From: Clostridia bacterium
Lineage (GTDB): Bacteria > Bacillota > Clostridia > Oscillospirales > CAG-382
Direction: 5' to 3'
NCBI GenBank assembly: GCA_017537345.1
Contig: JAFYKY010000022.1
Location: 82,052-146,051, forward strand
DNA length: 64,000 nucleotides
The notes beneath the pieces are model-generated. The model was given only the letters and a program-made list of their open reading frames with translations. It was not told the DNA's origin and did no database searches. Position numbers and translations under genes: made by a program. The first letter of the stretch is position 1; each line of letters opens with the position of its first letter. Shown here one piece after another: positions 34,535 through 43,237 of this stretch.

Positions 34535-35083
34535 GTGCTTACAGAACCCCAGCGTGAATTCGCGGAACGGTTATACAAAGAAAACTACAAATTGCTGGCA
34601 AAGCGTATGAGCGAGCTGTTGGTCGGCGTGGATCCTGCCGCCGTGGAGGATTGTTTGGGCAATCTGTTTTTAACCCTTTGCCTTTGCGTGCAAAAGGTTA
34701 TGGAACACGAAAATCCAAGAGCCTGGCTGTTTTTAACGGCAAAATATATTTGCTTAAAGCACGTACGCAACGTGGGAAGTATATCAAAACGTAACATTCC
34801 CCTTACGGACGAAATGGCAGATACCATTTCCGGCGGTGTTTCGCCGGAGGATACCGTGCCGGACGATATACTGTGGTGCCAATGGGAAAACACCCGTGTG
34901 CGTGAAAAGCTTATTGCCGGTCTTACCAAAAACGAAAAACGAATTCTTTATCTTCGGTTCGAAAAAGGTCTTTCCAACGGTGAGATAGGAAAGCTTTTGG
35001 GCAAATCTGAAGATTCAGTGCGCTATACCGTATATTATATCAGAAAAAAGATAACCGATAAAGTGTATTCCGGCAAAATCTGA
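34535..35083 (+). CDS. ECF-like sigma-70 family RNA polymerase sigma factor
   Basis: 182 residues. Region 2 near 15-85 (FLTAKYICLKHVRN) and region 4 near 128-175 (GLTKNEKRILYLRFEKGLSNGEIGKLLGKSEDSVRYTVYYIRKK), the helix-turn-helix that reads the -35 element. The start is GTG at 34535, seven bases after AGGAGGG; a longer frame upstream lacks a site. A likely -10 (TATAAA, 34507-34512) lies upstream. Nineteen bases separate it from a single-pass membrane protein that is probably its anti-sigma factor. Confidence 0.88.
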   Translation: MLTEPQREFAERLYKENYKLLAKRMSELLVGVDPAAVEDCLGNLFLTLCLCVQKVMEHENPRAWLFLTAKYICLKHVRNVGSISKRNIPLTDEMADTISGGVSPEDTVPDDILWCQWENTRVREKLIAGLTKNEKRILYLRFEKGLSNGEIGKLLGKSEDSVRYTVYYIRKKITDKVYSGKI

Positions 35084-35101
35084 ACGAAAGGAGCGTAAAA
35101 T

Positions 35102-35908
35102 ATGAATTGCGAACTGATATACCAAAATATTAAAAACGGTTCCGTTTCTGCGGAAGATCTGCATTCAAGCGAAATGTCCGCCTTGTTTTCATACCTTTGC
35201 ACTCTTATCGAGCAGGGGCGGGAAGTGGATGAAGAACTGCTTTGTCTGTGCGGAGATACGGCTTCGGAGCTGCCCCCTGCGGAAAAGCTTATGGAAAAGG
35301 TATACAAGAAAAGCATTTTTAAAGTTCCGCGCAAAGCAGGCGTTTTTAAACGTATTGCCGTGGCGTGCGCCGCCGCGTTTGTTTCGGTAGGGCTTTTCGT
35401 GGGAACTGCGTCTGCTTTCGGGTTGAATATAGTGGAAGAGCTTCGCTGTGTCGTTACCGACGATCACGTGGTTAAATTTGAAGAATACAATGCTTTTTTG
35501 CACAAAACCGTTACAAGCAATTATTCCTATAACCGTCTTTTTGAAAAAAGGCTTGAGGGGCTTATGTATCCTCAAGCGTTTCCCGAAGACGCCGTTCCCG
35601 TAAAGGTAAAGCAAAACACTCAATCGGACGGCAGGCTGTATACTCTCTATCTGGAGCCCTCCTCGGGTGAAAACTGGCAGATATACGCAAAACCCGAATC
35701 GGAAAGCTATCTTCCTATGGGGTATAAATTCAAGGTGGATTACGGCAACGCGGTTCTGGAATACGTATACACGGTTTCAAGAAACAGCGATGGCATAACG
35801 GGCTACAAGCTGTATACCGTATATGACGGAGTAATGTATACCTTTGATATAAAAGACCCCGATTGGACCAACGTAAAAATAATACTCGAAAATTTAATTG
35901 TAAAATAA
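35102..35908 (+). CDS. Probable anti-sigma factor / single-pass membrane protein
   Basis: 268 residues: a cytosolic N-terminal part of about 80 residues, one membrane helix (IAVACAAAFVSVGLFVGTAS, near 84-103) and an extracytoplasmic domain rich in beta-strand and tyrosine (YKFKVDYGNAVLEYVYTVS). Gene order directly after an ECF-like sigma factor and this topology are typical of membrane anti-sigma factors; the outer domain resembles DUF4367-type sensors but this is not certain. AAAGGAG precedes the ATG. Confidence 0.75.
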   Translation: MNCELIYQNIKNGSVSAEDLHSSEMSALFSYLCTLIEQGREVDEELLCLCGDTASELPPAEKLMEKVYKKSIFKVPRKAGVFKRIAVACAAAFVSVGLFVGTASAFGLNIVEELRCVVTDDHVVKFEEYNAFLHKTVTSNYSYNRLFEKRLEGLMYPQAFPEDAVPVKVKQNTQSDGRLYTLYLEPSSGENWQIYAKPESESYLPMGYKFKVDYGNAVLEYVYTVSRNSDGITGYKLYTVYDGVMYTFDIKDPDWTNVKIILENLIVK

Positions 35909-35941
35909 ACAGGTGTTTTTAATACCTGTTTATTTACTTTT
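35906..35941 (+). terminator. Terminator of the sigma/anti-sigma operon
   Basis: TAAACAGGT (35906-35914) pairs with ACCTGTTTA (35924-35932), followed by TTTACTTTTT. The hairpin includes the last base of the coding region's stop codon. Confidence 0.85.
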
Positions 35942-35994
35942 TGCTTTGCGTGTGCTAAAATAGAGTATACTCAAATTCTTTGGAGGTGCGTGCT

Positions 35995-37053
35995 TTGGAA
36001 ACCCTGGAATACAGATGTCCGAACTGCAACGCTTATCTCGTTTTCGATGCGAAGAGCGGCGATATGAAATGTGATTACTGCTTGAGCCATTTTTCGGTAG
36101 ACGAGGTAAAAGAAAACAACGAAACCAGAGGAAAGGTATACAACGAAGAAAACGGGCATACCCATTCCTGCGAAGAGAGCGACAGCGAATATTTTTCATA
36201 TTCCTGCCCGTCCTGCGGGGGAGAGATCATCGGCGATGCTACCACCGCCGCTACGGAATGTCCTTTTTGCGAAAACCCCACGGTTATCACCCAAAGATTG
36301 AAGGGTGAATTCAAGCCGGATTTCGTTATACCCTTTAAGGTCACCAAAAAAGAGGCGGTAAGCGCCTTGGAAAAGCTGTACGGCGGCAAAAAGCTCCTTC
36401 CCAATGCTTTTACAAAGGATAACCGAGTTAAAAAGGTTACGGGAATGTACGTGCCATACTGGATATGCGATTGCGAAGCATCCGGCACCGTGCATTACGA
36501 TGCTACCCGTGTCCGCACTTATACCGACGGAAAGTATATGGTCACCCGAACGGATATTTATAAAGTGATACGCGGCGGCACAGTGTCTTTCGATAACATT
36601 CCGCAGGACGGTACCACCAAGCTGGAGGGAATACATACCGAATCTATAGAGCCTTACGATTATTCGGAAATGATACCTTTTTCCAACGAATACCTTTCGG
36701 GCTATTTTGCGGATATTTACGACGTGAACTCCGAAGAGGTTCTGGATCGTGTTGCGGAGAGGGCAAAGGCTTCCGTAAGAGAAAGCTTCAGAGAAACCGT
36801 TATCGGCTATTCCACCGTAACCGAAGGGCAAAGCAATATAAATATTAAAAACGGCGATATACATTACGCTCTTTTGCCGGTATGGATGCTTAACACAAAT
36901 TGGAACGGAAAGACCTATACATTTGCAATGAACGGTCAGACAGGCAAGGTGGTAGGGGATCTTCCCGTGGATAAAAAGAAGTTCTGGAAGCGGGTTGCAA
37001 TGTTTTTCGGTATCTTTGCCGCAGTTGCCGCGCTCATCGCTTTGGCTTTGTGA
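35995..37053 (+). CDS. Zinc-ribbon membrane-anchored protein of unknown function
   Basis: 352 residues. Two zinc ribbons at the N-terminus: YRCPNC...MKCDYC (near 5-30) and YSCPSC...TECPFC (near 68-92). A beta-rich region follows (VPYWICDCEASGTVHYDATR) and ends in one membrane helix (FFGIFAAVAALIALAL, last 16 residues). Such proteins are often mislabelled as PriA-like because of the ribbons. The start is TTG at 35995, seven bases after GGAGGT; an earlier TTG overlaps that site. The TPM gene follows after eight bases, so the two probably act together at the membrane. Confidence 0.8.
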   Translation: METLEYRCPNCNAYLVFDAKSGDMKCDYCLSHFSVDEVKENNETRGKVYNEENGHTHSCEESDSEYFSYSCPSCGGEIIGDATTAATECPFCENPTVITQRLKGEFKPDFVIPFKVTKKEAVSALEKLYGGKKLLPNAFTKDNRVKKVTGMYVPYWICDCEASGTVHYDATRVRTYTDGKYMVTRTDIYKVIRGGTVSFDNIPQDGTTKLEGIHTESIEPYDYSEMIPFSNEYLSGYFADIYDVNSEEVLDRVAERAKASVRESFRETVIGYSTVTEGQSNINIKNGDIHYALLPVWMLNTNWNGKTYTFAMNGQTGKVVGDLPVDKKKFWKRVAMFFGIFAAVAALIALAL

Positions 37054-37061
37054 GGTGGGTT

Positions 37062-37802
37062 ATGAAGAAAATAGTATGTTTTATTTGTGTTTTACTCATT
37101 TTCGCCCTTACAGCATTGCCCGTGTGCGCCGCAAAGGAACGGGTAATAGATACTGCAGATCTGCTCACGGCAGAGGAAGAGCAAAAGCTTTCCCAAATGG
37201 CGCAGGCTGTGTACGATGAATACGGTGTGGATATCGTGATCCTCACGGAAGATACCTACGTTTCCGATATTCAGCGTTATACGGAAAATTATTACGATAA
37301 CGGCGGCTATTCGGCAGACGGAATTATATTTTACATTTCTATGTACGAAAGAGATTGGTATATGGCAACTTCGGGAAGCTGTATGGACACTCTTTCCTAC
37401 AGCCGCTTGGGCGATATTTTCGATCGTATAAGCGGTTATCTTGCAGAGGACGATTATTACGCCGCTTTCAGCAATTTTATCCCTCTCTGCGAAGGATATA
37501 TAGAGGAAGGGCCTTCGTTTTTTGCAACTCCGGTTGTAAGCTATCTGCTTAAGCTTTGCCTGCTGCTGCCCGTTGCTTTCGGTATAGCTGTATTGGTTGT
37601 TTTTCTTGAAAAGAAGAAAATGAACACAGCAGTGCTTCAGAAAAACGCAAACGATTATATTATTGCGGGCAGCGTGGATATAGAAGAACAAAAGGACGTT
37701 TTCGTAACCTTTACCGTGACCCGCGTGCCTATTTCCCAGAATAACGGAAGCCGAGGCGGAGGCGGAGGCGTTTCCCATGGCGGCAGAGGCGGCAAATTTT
37801 AA
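37062..37802 (+). CDS. TPM domain (YgcG-like) membrane protein
   Basis: 246 residues. Signal peptide to about residue 24, TPM domain near 25-150 (RVIDTADLLTAEEEQKLSQMA, YGVDIVILTED), a membrane helix (LCLLLPVAFGIAVLVVFL, near 167-184) and a glycine-rich tail (SRGGGGGVSHGGRGGKF). The TPM family includes photosystem II repair factors in plants and poorly understood bacterial proteins, often near LemA. The start at 37062 uses GAGGTGGG; an earlier TTG lies inside the previous gene. Confidence 0.85.
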   Translation: MKKIVCFICVLLIFALTALPVCAAKERVIDTADLLTAEEEQKLSQMAQAVYDEYGVDIVILTEDTYVSDIQRYTENYYDNGGYSADGIIFYISMYERDWYMATSGSCMDTLSYSRLGDIFDRISGYLAEDDYYAAFSNFIPLCEGYIEEGPSFFATPVVSYLLKLCLLLPVAFGIAVLVVFLEKKKMNTAVLQKNANDYIIAGSVDIEEQKDVFVTFTVTRVPISQNNGSRGGGGGVSHGGRGGKF

Positions 37803-37975
37803 GATTACCCCACAAAAGGTTTTTTGATAACTGCGGGTATTTCACGAAATACCCCTGCAGACGTTACGTATCACGAAAAAACGCTTTTGCGGGGACCCCG
37901 AAGAAATACCCCTAAAATCCTGCGGATTTTTGGGGACCCCGAAAAAGCACCCCACAAAAAACACAGGAGGCATTT
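37803..37975. repeat. Repeat-rich spacer, GGGGTCCCC-type hairpin copy A (inverted)
   Basis: Hairpin GGGTATTTC (37835-37843) / GAAATACCC (37846-37854) inside an outer CTGC/GCAG pair. Then the repeat in inverted orientation: CCCC-T-AAAATCC (37909-37920), loop TGC, GGATTTT-T-GGGG (37924-37935), bounded by GGGGACCCCG on both sides. On the minus strand the 28-base hairpin is identical to copy B at 52.5 kb. Confidence 0.75.
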
Positions 37976-38416
37976 ATGGTTGAACAATATTGGGAGTTAT
38001 TTGCATTATCCTTGGCAGGAACGGTAATATGCGTCGTTATGCTGGTTTTGGGCTTTGTGTTTGCAAAAAAGCTGTTCTTGAACAAAAAATACGGTGTAGT
38101 AGGGCTCGTCTTGCTTTCGGTGATTTTAGCTCTCGTTACAGCGTTATCTGCTCATCACTTTATACTTTGCTGTAAAGATTACAGCTATGTATCAGATAAC
38201 ACCTATATCGAAGCTAAAGCAGAAATGATAGAATACACGTCTGTGGAAAGAGATGCGGAGAACGGCTTGGTTGTATACAGAAAGCCAAAGTTCTTTTTGC
38301 CCGAGCGAAACGAGTATATAGTTTTATATACCAAAGATGTTGAGGTGGGTGAAACGTATCTGATACGCTATTATCCCAATACCCGCATTTGCGAAATTGT
38401 GGACAAAGTATCGTGA
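37976..38416 (+). CDS. Small membrane protein of unknown function
   Basis: 146 residues with two hydrophobic helices (LFALSLAGTVICVVMLVLGF near 8-27 and VVGLVLLSVILALVTALSA near 41-59). A C-terminal soluble domain follows, with a beta-strand pattern ending in VGETYLIRYYPNTRICEIV that recalls small extracytoplasmic DUF3592-like domains. ACAGGAGG precedes the ATG. Not clearly linked to the TPM gene, because repeats separate them. Confidence 0.72.
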   Translation: MVEQYWELFALSLAGTVICVVMLVLGFVFAKKLFLNKKYGVVGLVLLSVILALVTALSAHHFILCCKDYSYVSDNTYIEAKAEMIEYTSVERDAENGLVVYRKPKFFLPERNEYIVLYTKDVEVGETYLIRYYPNTRICEIVDKVS

Positions 38417-38451
38417 CGAATTTCCACGTTAATAATGAATTTTACAATTTT

Positions 38452-38485
38452 CATTGTAGGGCGGGGGCTTGCTCTTGCCCTACGT
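38452..38485. repeat. GTAGGGCGGGGGC repeat, third copy
   Basis: CATTGTAGGGCGGGGGCTTGC (38452-38472), the same 21-base core as in composite copy 1 (32001-32021), here followed by TCTTGCCCTAC. GTAGGGC (38456-38462) pairs with GCCCTAC (38477-38483). Confidence 0.65.
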
Positions 38486-38501
38486 TGAGCATAAGATAAT
38501 A

Positions 38502-38542
38502 GACCCCGACGTATTTTTCAACATTTCGTCGGGGTCATTTTG
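38502..38542. terminator. Terminator between convergent genes
   Basis: GACCCCGACG (38502-38511) pairs with CGTCGGGGTC (38527-38536), followed by ATTTTGTT. Serves the dehydrogenase gene on the minus strand and perhaps the small membrane protein gene. Confidence 0.85.
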
Positions 38543-39481
38543 TTATTCTACTCGGTTTCTTTTTTCGCCTTTTAAAAACGCTTTTATGTTTTCTGCCATT
38601 TCGTATACCACCTTGGTGCGGGCTTCGAAGGATGCCCACGCCATGTGGGGGGTAAGGCAAACGTTTTTAAGAGCTTTGATCTTATCAAAGGGATGGTCTG
38701 TACCGAAGGGCTCTGCGGTATATACGTCGCACCCCAGACCGCCTATACGGTTTTCCAGAACGGCTTTTGCGGCTTCCTCTTCATCCCAGACACCGCCCCT
38801 TGCCGAATTTACGATAATAACGTCCTTTTTCATCAGCCCAAATTTTTCGCGGTTTATAAGGTGTCTTGTACTGTCGTTGAGAGGGCAGTGGATGGTTATA
38901 ATATCGCTGTTTTTGCAAAGAGTATCGATGTCCACGCAATCGGGATCGTTTACGGGCGTGTTTTTATTGTATATGACCTTGCAGCCGAAAGCTCTCGCCA
39001 CGTCAGCAACCTTTTTGCCTATATTACCGTAGCCTATAATTCCCCAGGTCTTACCGTAAAGATCGTGAAACGCGGGGGAAAGCTTGTTGGGGGCGGTATA
39101 GCCTCCGCTTGTAACGAAATCGGAATACTCTTTAAGATGCGTAAGCAGATCAAGTACGGTTGCCACCGTTACCGCCGCAACGCTGTGGGTGGAATATCCC
39201 GGTACGTTGGCAACGGCTATACCGTTTTCACGGCAGTACTTTGTGTCGATATTATCGAAACCCGTGGCGGCAACGCAGATAAGCTTAAGGTACGGCGCTT
39301 TTTCGAGCACTTTGTCCGTAAGCTTTATTTTGTTCAGCACGGCTATTTCCGTGTCTTTTATTCTGTCTGCCAGCTCTTCCTTTGAAGTGCTTGGAAAAAT
39401 CCTTGCGTTTCCCAAAGAGGTTATGGGGGATATATCTATATCCTTTCCTATGGAATCTATATCAAATACCGTTATATTCAT
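38543..39481 (-). CDS. D-2-hydroxyacid dehydrogenase
   Basis: 312 residues. NAD-binding Rossmann motif GIIGYGNIGKKVADVARAFG, second family signature IITIHCPLNDSTRHLINREKF, and the catalytic Arg-Glu-His set in NSARGGVWDEEE and LTPHMAW. Reduces 2-keto acids such as hydroxypyruvate or pyruvate to D-hydroxy acids; the substrate is uncertain, although overall shape is like glycerate dehydrogenase. The start at 39481 is supported by AAGGAGAG; an upstream in-frame ATG lacks a site. Confidence 0.9.
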   Translation of the reverse strand: MNITVFDIDSIGKDIDISPITSLGNARIFPSTSKEELADRIKDTEIAVLNKIKLTDKVLEKAPYLKLICVAATGFDNIDTKYCRENGIAVANVPGYSTHSVAAVTVATVLDLLTHLKEYSDFVTSGGYTAPNKLSPAFHDLYGKTWGIIGYGNIGKKVADVARAFGCKVIYNKNTPVNDPDCVDIDTLCKNSDIITIHCPLNDSTRHLINREKFGLMKKDVIIVNSARGGVWDEEEAAKAVLENRIGGLGCDVYTAEPFGTDHPFDKIKALKNVCLTPHMAWASFEARTKVVYEMAENIKAFLKGEKRNRVE

Positions 39482-39566
39482 AACCGCTCTCCTTAACGTG
39501 GAATACAAACAAGATTATATATCAAAAAAACCTTTGTGTCAACGGGTTAAGTGTACTTCAACCTTG

Positions 39567-39595
39567 TTGACAATTCGGATATTGGGTGGTATAAT
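39567..39595 (+). promoter_or_regulatory. Consensus promoter of the dap-acn-icd operon
   Basis: Perfect TTGACA at 39567-39572, 17-base spacer, perfect TATAAT at 39590-39595. The leader to dapA is only about 38 bases, too short for a lysine riboswitch. Confidence 0.93.
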
Positions 39596-39639
39596 GGTAA
39601 ACGCGAAAGTATTTTTATATATAGTTTGGAGTAATAGAT

Positions 39640-40533
39640 ATGTCAACTAACAAGCCTATAGTATTTACCGGAACAGGAACAGCGCTCATAACTCCCTTCA
39701 AGGATGGAAAGGTAGATTATTTTGCGCTTACCGCCCTTATCGAGCGTCAGATCTCTTCCGGCATAGATTCCATAATTATATGCGGTACCACCGGTGAAAG
39801 CTCTACTCTGCAGGACGATGAGCATCGTTGTGTTATTGAGCATGCGGTTACCGTTGCTGCAGGCAGAGTTCCTATCGTTGCAGGTACAGGAAGCAACGAT
39901 ACCGATTACGCAGTCTCTCTTTCCAAGGACGCTTGCCGTTCCGGAGCAGACGGTCTGCTGGTGGTTACCCCTTATTATAACAAGACCAACGAAGCGGGAC
40001 TCGTAAAGCATTATTATGCTATTGCGGACGCATCAGAAAAGCCGGTTATCCTTTATAACGTGCCTTCCCGCACGGGTATGAACATTTCTCTCAAGGCTTA
40101 TAAGGCTTTGGCAGAGCATCCCAACATAGTTGCTACCAAGGAAGCCTGCGGCGATATTTCCGCTATAATGCGTCTTATGGACACCTGCGGGGACAGTCTG
40201 CGTGTTTATTCCGGTAACGACGATCAGGCGCTTCCTCTTATCGCTTGCGGCGCTATCGGTGTTATTTCCACCGTGGGCAACGTAATACCCGGCGAGTTTT
40301 CTTCTCTTATCCGCACCGCGCTTAACGGCAACTTCGGCGCCGCAAACCTGCTTCGCCGCAAGTACGCCGCTCTTATGGACGCTATGTTCACCACCGTTAA
40401 CCCCATTCCCGTAAAGGCGGCTTGCTCTTCTATGGGACTTTGCTCTCCCGAAATCCGTCTCCCTCTCGTGGCTATGGAAGGGGAGGAGCTGGAAAAGCTT
40501 CATAAGGTTATGAAGGACGCTCACGTGCTTTAA
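39640..40533 (+). CDS. dapA: 4-hydroxy-tetrahydrodipicolinate synthase
   Basis: 297 residues. Condenses pyruvate with aspartate semialdehyde at the entry to diaminopimelate and lysine synthesis. Schiff-base lysine K167 lies in VATKEACGD; the proton-relay tyrosine Y139 is in YNVPSRTGMN; IICGTTGESSTL is the substrate-binding loop. First gene of a seven-gene operon; dapB follows after 30 bases. Confidence 0.96.
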   Translation: MSTNKPIVFTGTGTALITPFKDGKVDYFALTALIERQISSGIDSIIICGTTGESSTLQDDEHRCVIEHAVTVAAGRVPIVAGTGSNDTDYAVSLSKDACRSGADGLLVVTPYYNKTNEAGLVKHYYAIADASEKPVILYNVPSRTGMNISLKAYKALAEHPNIVATKEACGDISAIMRLMDTCGDSLRVYSGNDDQALPLIACGAIGVISTVGNVIPGEFSSLIRTALNGNFGAANLLRRKYAALMDAMFTTVNPIPVKAACSSMGLCSPEIRLPLVAMEGEELEKLHKVMKDAHVL

Positions 40534-40563
40534 TTATTTCGCATAACGGAGAAAAACATAAAA

Positions 40564-41319
40564 ATGTCTGGAATTATAATAAACGGCTGCGGCGGCAGAA
40601 TGGGCAAGACCATAGCCGCCCAGTGTGCCGAAAAAGGTATAAATATTCTTTGCGGTGTCGATATATATCCCGTTTCCGCAGATTTTCCCGTTTATACCTC
40701 TCTTGAGGATATCCCCAGTCCTTGCGGCGTGGTAATAGATTTTACCACCGCATCCGCATTGGAGGGTGTGCTTGAATTCGGTATAAAAAACAATATTCCT
40801 TTGGTTCTTGCCACCACCGGCTATTCCAAGGAACAAAGAGAGCTTATCGAAAAAGCCTCCAAGCAGATTCCCATATTCAATTCGGGTAATATGTCTGTAG
40901 GCGTTTCCGTAACCGCCCGCGTGGCGGCGGATATTGCATTGAGCATGGGTGAGGATTTTGATATAGAGATTATCGAAACCCACCACTCCGCAAAATTGGA
41001 CGCACCTTCGGGTACCGCACTTATGCTGGCGGACGAGATACAAAAGGCGATAGGCGAGCGTGAATACGTTTTTGAACGTGCTTCCCGCCGTATGGCGCGC
41101 CCCAAAAAAGAAATAGGCATCCATTCCGTAAGAGGGGGAGGCGTTATCGGTGAGCATACGGTTATGATAATCGGTCAGCACGAAACCATCTCTCTTACCC
41201 ACAAAGCTCACGACAGAGGCTTGTTTGCATACGGCGCTTTGCGTGCCGCAGAATTTATAGCCGAAAAGCAAAACGGCTTTTACAATATGAAAGATCTTGT
41301 TTCCGCAGAGGAGAAGTAA
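40564..41319 (+). CDS. dapB: 4-hydroxy-tetrahydrodipicolinate reductase
   Basis: 251 residues. NAD(P)H-binding motif GCGGRMGKTIA, catalytic region IIETHHSAKLDAPSGTAL with the conserved HH and K-x2-PSGTA loop, and C-terminal HSVRGGGVIGEHTVMI. Follows dapA in the same pathway; acn starts four bases after its stop. Confidence 0.96.
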   Translation: MSGIIINGCGGRMGKTIAAQCAEKGINILCGVDIYPVSADFPVYTSLEDIPSPCGVVIDFTTASALEGVLEFGIKNNIPLVLATTGYSKEQRELIEKASKQIPIFNSGNMSVGVSVTARVAADIALSMGEDFDIEIIETHHSAKLDAPSGTALMLADEIQKAIGEREYVFERASRRMARPKKEIGIHSVRGGGVIGEHTVMIIGQHETISLTHKAHDRGLFAYGALRAAEFIAEKQNGFYNMKDLVSAEEK

Positions 41320-41323
41320 TAAA

Positions 41324-43237
41324 ATGGCGCTTACACTTGCACAAAAACTTCTTAATTCCCATATCGTTTCCGGCACTCCCGCAGTAGGAAACGAAGTGGC
41401 TTTGAGAATAGACCAAACACTTACTCAGGATGCCACAGGCACTATGGCGTATCTTGAATACGAAGCAATGAACTCCGGCAGAGTAAAGACCGAGCTTTCC
41501 GTCGCATATATAGACCATAACACCCTGCAATCCGGCTTCGAAAACGCAGACGACCACCGTTATATTCAGTCCTGCGCGGCAAAATACGGCTTGTATTTTT
41601 CACGTCCCGGTAACGGTATATGCCATCAGGTTCATCTTGAACGCTTCGGCGTGCCCGGAAAGACCCTGATCGGGTCGGACAGCCATACTCCCACGGGCGG
41701 CGGTATCGGTATGCTTGCCTTTGGCGCAGGCGGACTTGACGTTGCAGTGGCTATGGGCGGCGGTGAATACCGTATTCCTTACCCCAAGGTGGTGGGTGTA
41801 CATCTTACCGGTTCTCTTCCCGCTTGGGTAGGCGCAAAGGATATTATACTCCACCTGCTTTCCCGCCTTACAGTTAAAGGCGGTGTAGGTAAGATATTTG
41901 AGTATTTCGGTGACGGCGTGGCATCCCTTTCCGTGCCCGAGCGTGCTACCGTTACCAATATGGGCGCAGAATTGGGCGCTACCACAAGTATTTTCCCTTC
42001 CGATGAAAACACATATAAATTCCTTAAAGCGCAGGGCAGAGAAGAGGCTTATACTCCTCTTTGTGCAGATGAAGGCGCACAGTATGATGAGATCGTGGAA
42101 GTGGACCTCTCCTCCCTCGTTCCTCTTGCGGCTTGTCCTCACAGCCCCGATAACGTAGTTCCCGTTTCAGAGCTTTCTCATATCAAGGTTGACCAGGTTT
42201 GCATAGGCTCCTGCACCAACTCTTCTTTTACCGATATTTCTCTTGCGGCGGCTGTCTTAAAGGGAAAGACCGTTCACGAAAACGTGTCTCTTGCGGTTTC
42301 TCCCGGTTCCCGTCAGGTTCTGGCCATGGCGGTTGCTTCCGGCGCTATGGGTGATATTCTGGGCGCAGGCGCAAGACTGCTTGAATCCGCTTGCGGACCT
42401 TGTATCGGTATGGGTCAGTCTCCCTGCTCCGGCGGAGTTTCTTTGCGTACCTTCAACCGCAATTTCTGCGGCAGAAGCGGTACTGCAGACGGTCAGGTAT
42501 ATCTTGTATCTCCCGCTGTTGCGGCAGCTTCCGCAGTTACGGGATATATAACCGATCCCCGTACCCTTGGCAATATGCCCGAAATAAAAATGCCCGAAGC
42601 ATTCAGCATAAACGATAATATGCTCATTCCTCCTTATTCTCCCGAAGAGAGCGAAAAGGTGGAAATACTCCGCGGTCCCAACATAAAGCCCGTTCCCGTA
42701 GGCAAGCCTCTTACCGGCGCTATTGAGGGTGAATGTATCCTTAAGGTAGAGGACAATATCACCACCGATCATATTATGCCTGCAGGAGCAAAGATACTGC
42801 CTTACCGTTCCAATATACCTTATCTTTCCAAGTTCTGCTTTGCCGCTTGTGATGAAGGCTTTTCTGCCCGTGCAACCGAAAAGGGCGGCGGTATTATCGT
42901 TGCGGGCGCAAACTACGGTCAGGGCTCCTCCCGTGAGCATGCGGCGCTGGTGCCTCTGTACCTCGGCGTAAAGGCTGTTGTTGCGGTATCTTTTGCAAGA
43001 ATTCACCTTGCAAACCTTATTAACGCAGGTATAGTTCCTCTTACCTTTGCAAACCCCGAAGATTATAATCTTGTTGCTCTCGGAGATAACTGCGTTATAC
43101 AGCTTTCCGATGATATGAATTCTGCTTCTCTTACCGTGGACGGCAAGACCCTGCCTCTGGTTGCGTCTTTCTCCGACCGACAGAAAGCGCTTCTTAAAGC
43201 AGGCGGATTACTCCCTTATACAGGAGGAAACAAATGA
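41324..43237 (+). CDS. acn: Aconitate hydratase
   Basis: 637 residues, the compact single-chain aconitase found in Clostridia and Thermotogae, shorter than the 900-residue AcnA. The [4Fe-4S] ligands are C297 in GSCTNSS and C357/C360 in CGPCIGMGQSP. The swivelling C-terminal domain has YGQGSSREHAAL. Converts citrate to isocitrate. The start at 41324 excludes a short N-terminal extension that would overlap dapB. The stop overlaps icd by four bases (ATGA). Confidence 0.95.
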   Translation: MALTLAQKLLNSHIVSGTPAVGNEVALRIDQTLTQDATGTMAYLEYEAMNSGRVKTELSVAYIDHNTLQSGFENADDHRYIQSCAAKYGLYFSRPGNGICHQVHLERFGVPGKTLIGSDSHTPTGGGIGMLAFGAGGLDVAVAMGGGEYRIPYPKVVGVHLTGSLPAWVGAKDIILHLLSRLTVKGGVGKIFEYFGDGVASLSVPERATVTNMGAELGATTSIFPSDENTYKFLKAQGREEAYTPLCADEGAQYDEIVEVDLSSLVPLAACPHSPDNVVPVSELSHIKVDQVCIGSCTNSSFTDISLAAAVLKGKTVHENVSLAVSPGSRQVLAMAVASGAMGDILGAGARLLESACGPCIGMGQSPCSGGVSLRTFNRNFCGRSGTADGQVYLVSPAVAAASAVTGYITDPRTLGNMPEIKMPEAFSINDNMLIPPYSPEESEKVEILRGPNIKPVPVGKPLTGAIEGECILKVEDNITTDHIMPAGAKILPYRSNIPYLSKFCFAACDEGFSARATEKGGGIIVAGANYGQGSSREHAALVPLYLGVKAVVAVSFARIHLANLINAGIVPLTFANPEDYNLVALGDNCVIQLSDDMNSASLTVDGKTLPLVASFSDRQKALLKAGGLLPYTGGNK

